Positions 52,151-60,889 of a stretch of 64,000 bases of DNA are shown here, piece after piece. The notes under the pieces were generated by a model that was not told the origin of the DNA, searched no databases, and worked only from the letters and a program-made list of their open reading frames with translations. Each line of letters starts with the position of its first letter. Within the stretch, counting starts at the first letter, position 1. The position numbers were made by a program, and so were the translations under genes. The DNA is from Flavobacterium sp. LHD-80. Lineage in GTDB: Bacteria; Bacteroidota; Bacteroidia; Flavobacteriales; Flavobacteriaceae. Location of the stretch: positions 310,001 to 374,000 of the forward strand of contig NZ_JAVFVS010000011.1 in assembly GCF_030929605.1 (NCBI RefSeq). The letters run 5' to 3'.

Positions 52151-52316
52151 AAAAAAGCCTACATTAATTGCTTGAATAAACTCGTAAAGACAAGTTTTGA
52201 GCTAACTCTCTGTTCAAGTTTCCCAGCCAAAAGGAGGGTATACTATAGTAGTGACGATTCGCTCATTCTAAATTGTTAGTGTTGAGTTTACCAATTGTGA
52301 ACTAATGTAGGCAGTA
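52151..52316 (-). ncRNA. ssrS: 6S RNA (SsrS) candidate
   Basis: About 165 bases between zapA and rny. The minus strand begins GCCTACATTAGTT (52312-52300) and ends AATTAATGTAGGC (52169-52157) plus a U run, so the ends pair in a long closing stem. Inside lie shorter stems, including AAACTTG with CGAGTTT and CTTGAA with TTCAAG. 6S RNA lies next to zapA in gamma-proteobacteria and, as I recall, also near zapA and rny in Flavobacterium annotations. 6S RNA binds housekeeping RNA polymerase in slow growth. The exact 5' end is a guess. Confidence 0.7.
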
Positions 52317-52338
52317 TCTTAGTTTCTGTAAAGAACGT

Positions 52339-52632
52339 TTAATTTTCGAGATATTGATCTAATAGCGAATTTAATTTCTTAATTCTTTCGATGGTTTCTT
52401 CTCCATCGATTGCGTTATCAATTTGTTTTTGTTCAACTTGTGATGCAAATTGCAATGCACACATAGCTAATACATCTTGTTTATCACGAACCGCGTAATT
52501 TTCTTCGAACTGCTTAATCATCGCATCAATTTTCTTAGAAGCACTTCTAAGTCCTTCTTCCTGAGATGGTTCAACCGTTAACGGGTAAACGCGATCTGCA
52601 ATTGATATTTTGATTCTAAGCTTTCCGTCCAT
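52339..52632 (-). CDS. zapA: Cell division protein ZapA
   Basis: A 97-residue cytoplasmic protein of the ZapA family. The N-terminal domain starts LRIKISIADRVYPLTVEPSQ and the C-terminal part is a helical coiled coil (KKIDAMIKQFEENYAVRDKQ; QKQIDNAIDGEETIERIKKL). ZapA bundles FtsZ filaments at the division site. Its ATG lies 7 bases after the stop of the coiled-coil gene upstream. The 6S RNA candidate follows downstream. Confidence 0.92.
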   Translation of the reverse strand: MDGKLRIKISIADRVYPLTVEPSQEEGLRSASKKIDAMIKQFEENYAVRDKQDVLAMCALQFASQVEQKQIDNAIDGEETIERIKKLNSLLDQYLEN

Positions 52633-52639
52633 GTTTTTA

Positions 52640-52930
52640 CTAATCTGATAGTTGCGCTATACAGTAATCAATTTCGCGAATTAATGAATTTATTTTAAGC
52701 TTTGTCTCTCTCTTGTTATTGTCGCTGCCGAGCAACGAATTGGCTATTTTAAGTGTCTCATATTGCTTCTTCAAAGCCTCAATTTCTTCAGATTGTTTCT
52801 GGATAATTTGCACAGCTTTGGCTAATTCTAATTGTAAATCCTGATTGTTTTTCTCCAAACCTTTTGATTTCTCAAAAAGCTTCTCGACTTTATATTCAAG
52901 AGTATCAATTATTTCGGCAATTACACTCAT
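52640..52930 (-). CDS. Small coiled-coil protein next to ZapA
   Basis: A 96-residue protein that is almost entirely a predicted coiled coil (VEKLFEKSKGLEKNNQDLQL; IQKQSEEIEALKKQYETLKI), followed by a short helix (INSLIREIDYCIAQLSD). It lies 7 bases before zapA on the same strand. In gamma-proteobacteria the ZapA partner ZapB is also a small coiled coil. The same role here is an inference from size, architecture and neighbour, with no direct sequence identity claimed. Confidence 0.75.
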   Translation of the reverse strand: MSVIAEIIDTLEYKVEKLFEKSKGLEKNNQDLQLELAKAVQIIQKQSEEIEALKKQYETLKIANSLLGSDNNKRETKLKINSLIREIDYCIAQLSD

Positions 52931-53045
52931 TATAAATCCTATTCATTACTTAATCATACAAAGTTAGTATTCCTTTTTATTAATGCAATTTTTTATCGAT
53001 TTTTTTGCAGTTAAAATAATCAAATAGATGAAATTCAGTCAATTG

Positions 53046-53053
53046 TATTTTTG
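53046..53053 (+). promoter_or_regulatory. Putative -7 box of the M23 peptidase gene
   Basis: TATTTTTG fits TAnnTTTG, 47 bases before the ATG. No -33 TTG at the normal distance. Confidence 0.4.
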
Positions 53054-53100
53054 CAGCTAAATTCTCGGTTTAAGCCTCTTATTTTTTTATCTTAGCAAAA

Positions 53101-54792
53101 ATGTTGCTTATGAGATTTTCGCTATACACCTTATTATTTTGCCAGTTTATTTTTGCTCAGACGCAGTATCCGAAAGATTATTTTCGCGCACCGCTTGATA
53201 TTCCTATGCAACTTTCAGGAAATTTTGGAGAGTTGCGCCCAAACCATTTTCACGCTGGTTTTGATTTAAAAACAAATCAGCGAGAAGGTTTAAATGTTTA
53301 TGCAATTGCTGATGGCTATATTTCAAGAATTAAGATTTCTACTTTTGGAAATGGAAAATGCATTTATATAACACACCCAAATGGCTATACTTCGGTTTAT
53401 GGACACTTGCAGACTGCAGTTGGCCCAGTTCAGGATTATATTCAAAAAACGCATTACAAAGAAAAAGCGTATGAGATTGAGATGTTTCTAAAACCAGATG
53501 AACTGCCGGTTACTAAAGGACAACTAATAGCGCTTTCTGGAAATACAGGTTCTTCTGAAGGACCGCATCTGCATTTTGAAATTCGTGATACTAAAACAGA
53601 ATTTGTAATTAATCCGATATTTTTTGGTTTCGATAAAAATTTTACAGACACTAAAAAACCTGCTGTTTCGAGTCTTTTTGTTTATCCAATGGAAAATACG
53701 GTTGTGAATCAATCCAAACAGCCTGTAATGTTGAATATGTCACTTCAGAAAGATGGAACTTATCTAGCCAGTAAAGTAAAAGCAAATGGAAAAATTGGTT
53801 TTGGAATTTCGGCTGTCGATTTTGATAATGTTTCAGGAAATAAAAATGGGGTTTTTAATGTTTCGACTTTTTTAAACGGAAATCAAAATTATAATTATCA
53901 GTTTAAAACCTATTCTTTTGATGAAATGCGATACATCAATGCTTTTATTGATTATCCAAAATATAAAAAATCTGGGCAAAGAGTTCAGAAGCTTTTTATG
54001 AAAACACCGTATGCTTTGAGTATTGTCAAAACAGATTCGCTTCGTGGTATTGTATCGGCAGATCCTAATTTAGCTTCGTCTTACAGAATTGAAGTTTCTG
54101 ATTATTATGGAAATTTAAGTTCTATTACGGTTCCAATTGAATACGACAATGCAACTCCGGTTGTGAAAGAAGAACCAGTGGTTTCACAATATTTTATCAA
54201 AGCAAATAGAGATGCAAATTTTGAAAAAGATAATATGTCTGTATTTTTTCCGGCTGGAACTTTTTATGATGATTTCAATTTGAATTTTGATGTAAAAAAC
54301 AATAAAATGTATGTACACGAAGATGTTATTCCGGTGCATTCTAATTTTACCGTTACAATCAAAGATGATACATATGATGAATCTTTAAGAGATAAACTTT
54401 TTATTGGTCGAAGTGGAAGTTATAATGCAACTTCAAGAAAGGGAGATGTTTTTACTGCAAAATCTAAAACTTTGGGTCAATTCGGATTGGTTTTAGATAC
54501 AATTGCGCCAAAAATTTCGATTGCTAAATCTATTCAGGACAAATGGATTAGTGATGTTAAAAAAATACAGTTTACGATAAGCGATTCTGGATCAGGGATC
54601 AAATCGTATAATGGCTATTTAAACGGAAATTGGATCTTGTTTGAATATGAGAATAAAACTCGAAAAATTACGCATACTTTTGATGATGCATTATTGGCTG
54701 AAGGTGCAAATGATTTAAAAATTGAAGTGACTGATAATGTTGGAAATGTCACAGTCTTTGAAACTCATTTTTTTAGAAGTCAACAAAAATAA
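53101..54792 (+). CDS. M23 family metallopeptidase, envelope
   Basis: A 563-residue secreted protein with a signal peptide ending at AQ20 (FCQFIFAQ). The LytM/M23 zinc-endopeptidase domain (about 35-180) has His51 and Asp55 in NHFHAGFDLKTN and the HLHFEI motif that completes the metal site; GDTGSS-like GNTGSSEGPHLHF is typical. A long C-terminal beta-rich region of unclear fold follows, with a bacterial Ig-like end (SGIKSYNGYLNG; GANDLKIEVTDNVGNVT). It should cut peptidoglycan cross-links. A TonB receptor gene follows 11 bases downstream. Confidence 0.92.
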   Translation: MLLMRFSLYTLLFCQFIFAQTQYPKDYFRAPLDIPMQLSGNFGELRPNHFHAGFDLKTNQREGLNVYAIADGYISRIKISTFGNGKCIYITHPNGYTSVYGHLQTAVGPVQDYIQKTHYKEKAYEIEMFLKPDELPVTKGQLIALSGNTGSSEGPHLHFEIRDTKTEFVINPIFFGFDKNFTDTKKPAVSSLFVYPMENTVVNQSKQPVMLNMSLQKDGTYLASKVKANGKIGFGISAVDFDNVSGNKNGVFNVSTFLNGNQNYNYQFKTYSFDEMRYINAFIDYPKYKKSGQRVQKLFMKTPYALSIVKTDSLRGIVSADPNLASSYRIEVSDYYGNLSSITVPIEYDNATPVVKEEPVVSQYFIKANRDANFEKDNMSVFFPAGTFYDDFNLNFDVKNNKMYVHEDVIPVHSNFTVTIKDDTYDESLRDKLFIGRSGSYNATSRKGDVFTAKSKTLGQFGLVLDTIAPKISIAKSIQDKWISDVKKIQFTISDSGSGIKSYNGYLNGNWILFEYENKTRKITHTFDDALLAEGANDLKIEVTDNVGNVTVFETHFFRSQQK

Positions 54793-54803
54793 AATCAAAA
54801 CGT

Positions 54804-57266
54804 TTGAATAATTATAAATTAATAGTTGTTTTCCTTTTTTTATGCATTGGCCAAATGGCAATTGCTCAAAATGCACATGTTAAAGGAGTTATTTTAGATA
54901 CTGAAAATCGTCCAGTTGCCGATGTAAATGTGACTTGTTTAGGAAATGTAGTTCAGTCAGATTCGAATGGTGTTTTTGATATTGAATTACCTCCAAATAA
55001 AAAAGTGTCTCTGATTTTTACTCATATTTCTTTAAAAATGCTGAGTTTAACAGTCAGTTTAAAACCAAATGAAGTTTTCCTTTTTAATCCGGTAATGAAT
55101 AATTCTGCTGAACAAATGGGCGAAGTTTTTGTTTCTTCTAAAAATAAAAAGCGTGTTCAGGGAATTGTGACTGTTGAACCCGAAACCATTAAAAAGATTC
55201 CAGGTGCAAATGCCGGAATAGAAAATATTCTGAAAACGTTGCCGGGGGTAAATTCAAACAATGAATTGAGTACACAATATGCGGTTCGTGGTGGAAATTA
55301 TGACGAAAATTTAGTTTATGTGAACGAAGTTGAAGTGTACCGTCCTTTTTTAATTCGTTCAGGACAACAGGAAGGGTTAAGTTTTACGAATACAGATTTG
55401 GTTCAAAATGTTGATTTTTCTGCAGGAGGATTTCAGGCTAAATTTGGTGATAAATTGTCTTCGGTTTTAGATATTACATATAGAAAACCAACTCAGTTTG
55501 GCGCTGCTTTTGAAGCGAGTTTCTTGGGCGGAAGCGCAGCAGTTGATCTTGTTTCTAAAAATAAAAAATGGTCGGCGGTAACTGGAATCCGTTATCGAAA
55601 TAATAGTCTTTTGGTAAACAGTCAAGACACAGAAACAAATTACACTCCGGTTTTTGCCGATATTCAGACAAATGTAAATTATGATATTTCAGAAAAATGG
55701 CAAATGAGCTTTTTGGGAAATATTTCGCAGAATAAATATTCTTATCAGCCATTAACACGTCAGACTAACTTTGGAACAATTGATCAGCCAATGGCTTTGT
55801 CGGTTTATTATGAAGGTCAGGAAAAAGACAAATATGAAACTTATTTTGGTGCGTTAAAAACAACTTATAAAGCTTCGCCAAGTCTTACTTTTAAATTAAT
55901 AGGTTCACTTTTTCATACAACAGAACAGGAGCATTTTGATATTTTGGCACAATATCGATTAGGAAATGTAGATGAAGACGGCAATCCAGAAAATATTGAT
56001 TTTACTCGCGGTATTGGTTCGCAACTTAATCATGCGCGAAATGACTTAGACGCCTTGATTGCCAATGCCGAAATTAAAGGATTTAAAGAATGGATGAATG
56101 ACAGCCAATTGGAATTTGGTTTAAAATATACCAGAGAATCAATTCGTGATCGTGTAGTCGAGTGGGAGGTAATTGATTCGGCTGGGTTTTCAATTAATCC
56201 GCCTTTGATAATTTTGCCGAAAAATAATCAGCCATATCAACCTTACACAGGACCTTTGTTGCCTTATCAAGATATTCGAGCTACAAATTACAATACCATA
56301 AACCGACTTGCGGGTTATGCACAATTCAATAAGAAAACGGCTATTGGTTCAAGCCAGGTTTGGTATCATCTTGGTGCGCGATTTCAAAGTTGGAATGTTT
56401 CGGGAGCTTCTGTTGAAGGCAAAAATCAAGTAGTTGTAAGTCCGCGCGCTCAGTTTGCGATTCAGCCCGACTGGAATATGGATATGGTTTTCAGGATTTC
56501 TGGTGGATTGTATCATCAGCCTCCTTTTTATAGGGAACTTAGAGATTTAGACGGAGTTGTAAATCCAAATGTAAAGGCGCAGGAATCGGTACATATTGTT
56601 TTGGGCAATGATTACAATTTTAAAATGTGGAATCGTCCTTTTAAATGGGTTACGGAAGTCTATTATAAATCACTTTCAGACGTAAACGTATATTCGATTG
56701 ATAATGTCCGAATTCGTTACATCGCTAATAATAATGCAAAAGCATACGCGCAAGGTTTTGATTTTAGATTAAATGGAGAATTTGTCCCGGGAACAGAATC
56801 TTGGGTAAGTTTTGGATATATGAAAACGGAAGAGAATTATGAAAATAAAGGATATATTGCCAGACCAACAGATCAGCGTTTGAAATTTGCAATGTTGTTT
56901 CAGGATTATATGCCGAATATTCCTAGTGTGAAATTGTACTTGAATTTAGTTTATAACACTGGTTTGCCTGGCGGAGCGCCTGCATATTCGGATCCATATT
57001 TATATCAAAACAGATTGAATGATTATAGAAGGGTAGACGTAGGTTTTGCTAAAGTTTTTGTTGACAGCAGTACAAAAGTAGCAAAAGCCAAATGGTTGAA
57101 AGATTTTAAAGAATTATCAGTTGGACTTGAAATTTTTAACCTTTTCAATAATCAAAACGCAATTACAAATACTTGGGTGCGTGATGTATATTCTAAAAAT
57201 CAATATGCGATTCCGAATTATATGACTTCGAGAGTTTTTAATGTAAAACTGAATGCGAGGTTATGA
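54804..57266 (+). CDS. TonB-dependent receptor (TTG start)
   Basis: An 820-residue outer-membrane receptor. The N-terminal signal peptide (NNYKLIVVFLFLCIGQMAIAQ, split as NNYKLIVVFL and FLCIGQMAIAQ) starts at TTG 54804; the nearest in-frame ATG lies inside the signal peptide. A carboxypeptidase-like domain (VKGVILDTENRPVADVNVTC) precedes the plug (AVRGGNYDENLVYVNEVEVY) and barrel, which ends in a Leu-rich LNARL. It is 11 bases after the M23 peptidase stop, so the two are co-transcribed. The cargo is unknown. Confidence 0.92.
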   Translation: MNNYKLIVVFLFLCIGQMAIAQNAHVKGVILDTENRPVADVNVTCLGNVVQSDSNGVFDIELPPNKKVSLIFTHISLKMLSLTVSLKPNEVFLFNPVMNNSAEQMGEVFVSSKNKKRVQGIVTVEPETIKKIPGANAGIENILKTLPGVNSNNELSTQYAVRGGNYDENLVYVNEVEVYRPFLIRSGQQEGLSFTNTDLVQNVDFSAGGFQAKFGDKLSSVLDITYRKPTQFGAAFEASFLGGSAAVDLVSKNKKWSAVTGIRYRNNSLLVNSQDTETNYTPVFADIQTNVNYDISEKWQMSFLGNISQNKYSYQPLTRQTNFGTIDQPMALSVYYEGQEKDKYETYFGALKTTYKASPSLTFKLIGSLFHTTEQEHFDILAQYRLGNVDEDGNPENIDFTRGIGSQLNHARNDLDALIANAEIKGFKEWMNDSQLEFGLKYTRESIRDRVVEWEVIDSAGFSINPPLIILPKNNQPYQPYTGPLLPYQDIRATNYNTINRLAGYAQFNKKTAIGSSQVWYHLGARFQSWNVSGASVEGKNQVVVSPRAQFAIQPDWNMDMVFRISGGLYHQPPFYRELRDLDGVVNPNVKAQESVHIVLGNDYNFKMWNRPFKWVTEVYYKSLSDVNVYSIDNVRIRYIANNNAKAYAQGFDFRLNGEFVPGTESWVSFGYMKTEENYENKGYIARPTDQRLKFAMLFQDYMPNIPSVKLYLNLVYNTGLPGGAPAYSDPYLYQNRLNDYRRVDVGFAKVFVDSSTKVAKAKWLKDFKELSVGLEIFNLFNNQNAITNTWVRDVYSKNQYAIPNYMTSRVFNVKLNARL

Positions 57267-57310
57267 GTTTAGTAAAATTCAATAAAGCCAAAATTTACAA
57301 TCAAAAATAG

Positions 57311-57318
57311 TATATTTG
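57311..57318 (+). promoter_or_regulatory. Putative -7 box of the lipoprotein gene
   Basis: TATATTTG fits TAnnTTTG, 23 bases before the ATG at 57342. No -33 TTG is seen. Confidence 0.45.
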
Positions 57319-57341
57319 ATATTCTAATATAATTGCCATAA

Positions 57342-58064
57342 ATGAAAAACTATCTAAAATATATCGCCTTAGTAATTATCGGAACTACAGTGAGTTGTAA
57401 GGATGAAGTGCAGAAGCCGAAAGTAATTTATGATGCTTCAAACAAAGCAAGTGTAGTTGCCAAAACAGATTCTACCCAAATCGAGGTTGCAGATCTTCCT
57501 ATTCAAATGGAAGGAACGAATTATTTAATTCATCCAGTTGGCGATTTGAGAGTATATGAAAGAGGTTCTAAGGCACGTTATGGTTCGTCAAGTGTAAACG
57601 ATGTAAGTTTTACGATTTCTAACTTAGGAGAATATGAAATTACAGGATATTTGCAGAATTTAAAATTCCAAAAAGTGGATTCAGATTCTATCAGACCTTT
57701 ATCAGATAAGCCAGTTTTGATTTTAACAGCAACATATTTGAAAACAGTTGCAGATAAAACACAAAATAAAGTAATGGTTTATACTTTAACAGATTCTGAT
57801 ACCAATAAAGACGGAAAAATTGATACTGGAGATATTAAAACTTTGTATTTAAGTAATATCAGCGGAGAAAATTTCACAAAAGTATCACCAGATCTTCAGG
57901 AATTGGTAGACTGGAGTTTAATAGAATCAAAAAACCGTATTTACTTCAGAACAATTGAAGACACTAACCAAAATGGTCAGTTCGATAAAAATGATGTTCT
58001 GCATTATAATTATATTGATTTGGCTTCTAAAAAATGGGAAGTTAAAAGTTATAAACCTATCTGA
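57342..58064 (+). CDS. Lipoprotein with two Ca-binding-like loops
   Basis: A 240-residue lipoprotein (lipobox GTTVSCKDE, Cys near residue 19). Most of the body is beta-strands without a recognised family. Two loops, DTNKDGKIDTGDI (about 153-165) and DTNQNGQFDKNDV (about 208-220), follow the DxNxDGxxDxxD pattern of EF-hand or dockerin calcium sites. Such loops are also common in SusC-like proteins. The TGA stop is part of the ctaag-type repeat. The function is not known. Confidence 0.8.
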   Translation: MKNYLKYIALVIIGTTVSCKDEVQKPKVIYDASNKASVVAKTDSTQIEVADLPIQMEGTNYLIHPVGDLRVYERGSKARYGSSSVNDVSFTISNLGEYEITGYLQNLKFQKVDSDSIRPLSDKPVLILTATYLKTVADKTQNKVMVYTLTDSDTNKDGKIDTGDIKTLYLSNISGENFTKVSPDLQELVDWSLIESKNRIYFRTIEDTNQNGQFDKNDVLHYNYIDLASKKWEVKSYKPI

Positions 58065-58239
58065 GGCACTAAGGTTCTGAGATGCTAAGATTCTAAGTTT
58101 TTTTTAGTTGAAGATAAAAAGGACTTTTTCAAATATTATAATATAAAACCCTGCTAAAATTATTTTAGCAGGGTTTGTTTTTTTGTACAAAGATTGTAAA
58201 GTCTTAGAACCTTAGTATCTCAGAACCTCAGAACCTTAG
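58061..58239. repeat. Second bipartite ctaag/cttag element with inner terminator
   Basis: The left arm (58061-58097) matches the left arm of the element at 42241 in 34 of 37 positions, and its right arm (58203-58239) is complementary with interruptions. The inner hairpin aaaccctgctaaaa-tta-ttttagcagggttt (58146-58176) with a T run acts as a terminator. The element begins on the stop codon of the lipoprotein gene. Confidence 0.75.
58146..58184 (+). terminator. Terminator of the lipoprotein gene
   Basis: A perfect 14-bp stem (aaaccctgctaaaa and complement) with a 3-base loop, followed by gttttttt. Confidence 0.9.
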
Positions 58240-58937
58240 ATCAATATGTCACTTTCCAAATCTGATTTTTCAATTTCAAAACCAAAATCCAGACGTTCTA
58301 CCAATTCAATTACCAGTTTTTTATACCAGTTTTCAGATTTAGGATGAATGTAGATTTTCTCAATCAACTGATTGATATCAACATTGATTTTTAGTCCATC
58401 ATTTAATTTAATGGTGCTTTTAGAAGTATCTGTAATAATTCGGACTTCGCGTTCGTACTGAAAACTTTTTCTTTTAAATAAAAACGGAAAGAACAAATCA
58501 TCAAACGGGATATATTCTTTTTTGTAGTCGATATAATTTACCTCGCCTATATACTGATCAAAATTATTTTCGGGATTTAATGCTTTTTGCAATCTCCCAA
58601 TTGTAGATTGAATGGCAAGTCCTTCGCTATTTTGAGTGAAAATCTGCCACATAGCAAACGATTCGTATTCGTTAATATGCCAACTGCTTATTGCGACTTG
58701 TTCACGGTGCGTTTTGTAATATTTTAAAAAATCAGGATTGTCTACGGCAAGTTTTCTAATTTCTTCGAATGTTGGTTCGCTGAAAGTGCCTTCGTATTGA
58801 TCTTCGAATTTATCTGAACGCGACATGAATAATTTCTTCGAAAGCAATAAATCAAGAAATTTAGATAAGTCAAGATATTTCCAAACAACAGTATTTGGAT
58901 CTTCAGGCAGTTTAATATTCGGGTTTTTTAGGTACAT
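58236..58937 (-). CDS. DUF2971 family protein
   Basis: A 233-residue cytoplasmic protein of the DUF2971 family. KYLDLSKFLDLLLSKKLFMS with RSDKFEDQYEGTF opens the domain, and SSWHINEYESFAMWQIFTQN and YEREVRIITD follow as conserved parts. The family is widespread, is found in variable genomic regions, and has no established function. It stands alone on the minus strand, with the repeat at 58061-58239 at its 3' end and another inverted repeat upstream of its start. Confidence 0.88.
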   Translation of the reverse strand: MYLKNPNIKLPEDPNTVVWKYLDLSKFLDLLLSKKLFMSRSDKFEDQYEGTFSEPTFEEIRKLAVDNPDFLKYYKTHREQVAISSWHINEYESFAMWQIFTQNSEGLAIQSTIGRLQKALNPENNFDQYIGEVNYIDYKKEYIPFDDLFFPFLFKRKSFQYEREVRIITDTSKSTIKLNDGLKINVDINQLIEKIYIHPKSENWYKKLVIELVERLDFGFEIEKSDLESDILI

Positions 58938-58980
58938 TTTTTAGGGATTGATCAAAAGCTACCTAAAGTTAAAAAAATAA

Positions 58981-59030
58981 ACACAGATTAAAGAAATTAA
59001 ATTTAGTTTTAATATTTCCTTAATCTGTGT
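58981..59030. repeat. Inverted repeat of the acacagatt family
   Basis: acacagattaaagaaat at 58981-58997 and atttccttaatctgtgt at 59014-59030 are complementary with one mismatch. It lies downstream of the ABC transporter stop on the minus strand, where it may act as a terminator-like hairpin. Confidence 0.65.
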
Positions 59031-59059
59031 AAATCAATCTGAGTTATTTGCTTTAAATC

Positions 59060-60889
59060 TTACGATTCAAAAGATTGCATGGTAACCAGTTTATTATAAG
59101 TTCCGTTTAGGGCGATTAGTTCTTCATGAGTTCCCTGTTCAACGATTTTTCCTTTTTGCATTACAACAATAACGTCTGCTTTTTGAATGGTCGAAAGTCG
59201 GTGTGCAATAACAATCGAAGTTCGGTTTTGCATCATGTTTTCAAGTGCAACTTGAACAAATTTTTCACTCTCAGTATCCAATGCTGATGTTGCTTCGTCC
59301 AAAATCATAATTGGCGGGTTTTTTAATACCGCTCTTGCAATAGATAAACGTTGTTTTTGTCCACCTGAAAGTTTGTTTCCACTGTCACCAATGTTCGTAT
59401 AAATTCCTGATGGCAATTCTTTTACAAATTCGTAAGCATTTGCAATTTTTAAAGCTTCGATTATTTCATCATCTGTTGCGTCTAGTTTTCCTAATGAAAT
59501 ATTTGCTTTAATAGTGTCATTAAATAAAATACTATCTTGAGTTACTAACCCCATTAAACCGCGAAGCGATTGCAAGTTCATGTCTTTAATGTTGATATCG
59601 TCAATCGAAATTGTTCCGTCATTAACATCATAAAAGCGAGTCAACAAGTTAGCAATTGTACTTTTTCCACTTCCAGACTGACCAACAAGTGCAACAGTTT
59701 GACCTTTTTTAATTTGAAGAGAAAAGTCTTTTAAAACTGTTTCTTCTTCATATTTAAAGTTAATGTGCTGTATGCTTATATTATTATCGAAAGATGTTTT
59801 TTCGATTGCATTTTCTTTAGAAGTTATCGGGTTTTCTTGCTCTAGAATTTCAAGAACGCGTTCAGCAGCTGCATTTCCACGTTTTACTCCATATGAAGCT
59901 TTAGAAATCGCTTTTGCAGGAGTTAAGATGTTGTACGCTAATCCCATGTAAGCAATAAATGAAGCACCGCTTAAGGTCTTCTCGATCAAAACCATTTGAC
60001 CTCCATACCATAATAAAATGGCAATTACCGTAATTCCCATAAACTCACTTGCAGGAGAAGCTAGGTTTTGACGGTTTCCAATGCTATTTGATAAGGTAAA
60101 GAAACGTTCAGTAGAATTTTGAAAAACAGTATTAAAATAGTTTTCAGAATTGTATCCTTTGACAACTTTTAATCCACCAATGGTTTCTTCAATCGTAGAT
60201 AAAAAAGTTCCTTGTTCTTGTTGTGCTTTTGATGATTGTTTTTTTAACTGTTTTCCAATTAATGAAATCAGATATCCTGAAACGGGAATAAAAATGAAGA
60301 CAAAGAGTGTCAATTTTGCACTAATTATTAACATCGCAATTATTGTGAAAAGAATTGTTAAAGGTTCTTTGACAATAAGCTCTAAAATGGCTAAAAAAGA
60401 AGTCTGAACCTCATTTACGTCAGCTGAAATTCGAGAAATTACATCACCTTTCCTTTTTTCAGAATAAAAAGCCAAAGGCAATTCTAATGTTTTTTTGTAT
60501 AATGCATTTCGCATATCTCTTAAAACTCCATTTCGCAAAAAGTTAATAAAAAACATTGCTAGATAATCGGCTAAATTTTTCAAGAGAAAAATAGAGATTA
60601 TTACGCCAACCATTACAGAAAGAATAAAACCAGGATTATTTGGGTCGTTATTTTTTGTGATATAATAATTCACATAATTTTCTCCATAATCTCTAATGTG
60701 TTCAATTCCTTCAAAAGTAGGCTTGACAGTAAGTTGTTTGGTTTCACCGAATAAAACCTGTAACATAGGAATCAAACCCATGAATGAAAGCGTGCTAAAA
60801 AGCGCATACAAAACATTGAAAAAGATATTTAAGAATGCGTATTTTTTATACGGATATATAAAAGGAACTATTTTTTTAAAAGTACTCAT
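59060..60889 (-). CDS. ABC transporter, MsbA-like lipid exporter type
   Basis: A 609-residue half-transporter with an N-terminal six-helix membrane domain (about 15-330) and a nucleotide-binding domain (about 370-605). Walker A is VGQSGSGKST, the signature is LSGGQKQR, Walker B is IMILDEATSALD and the H-loop is IVIAHRLST. The order and length match MsbA/lipid A-exporter-like proteins, which act as homodimers. The substrate is uncertain. Its ATG overlaps the stop of the DUF1016 gene by 4 bases (ATGA), so the two are translationally coupled. Confidence 0.93.
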   Translation of the reverse strand: MSTFKKIVPFIYPYKKYAFLNIFFNVLYALFSTLSFMGLIPMLQVLFGETKQLTVKPTFEGIEHIRDYGENYVNYYITKNNDPNNPGFILSVMVGVIISIFLLKNLADYLAMFFINFLRNGVLRDMRNALYKKTLELPLAFYSEKRKGDVISRISADVNEVQTSFLAILELIVKEPLTILFTIIAMLIISAKLTLFVFIFIPVSGYLISLIGKQLKKQSSKAQQEQGTFLSTIEETIGGLKVVKGYNSENYFNTVFQNSTERFFTLSNSIGNRQNLASPASEFMGITVIAILLWYGGQMVLIEKTLSGASFIAYMGLAYNILTPAKAISKASYGVKRGNAAAERVLEILEQENPITSKENAIEKTSFDNNISIQHINFKYEEETVLKDFSLQIKKGQTVALVGQSGSGKSTIANLLTRFYDVNDGTISIDDINIKDMNLQSLRGLMGLVTQDSILFNDTIKANISLGKLDATDDEIIEALKIANAYEFVKELPSGIYTNIGDSGNKLSGGQKQRLSIARAVLKNPPIMILDEATSALDTESEKFVQVALENMMQNRTSIVIAHRLSTIQKADVIVVMQKGKIVEQGTHEELIALNGTYNKLVTMQSFES

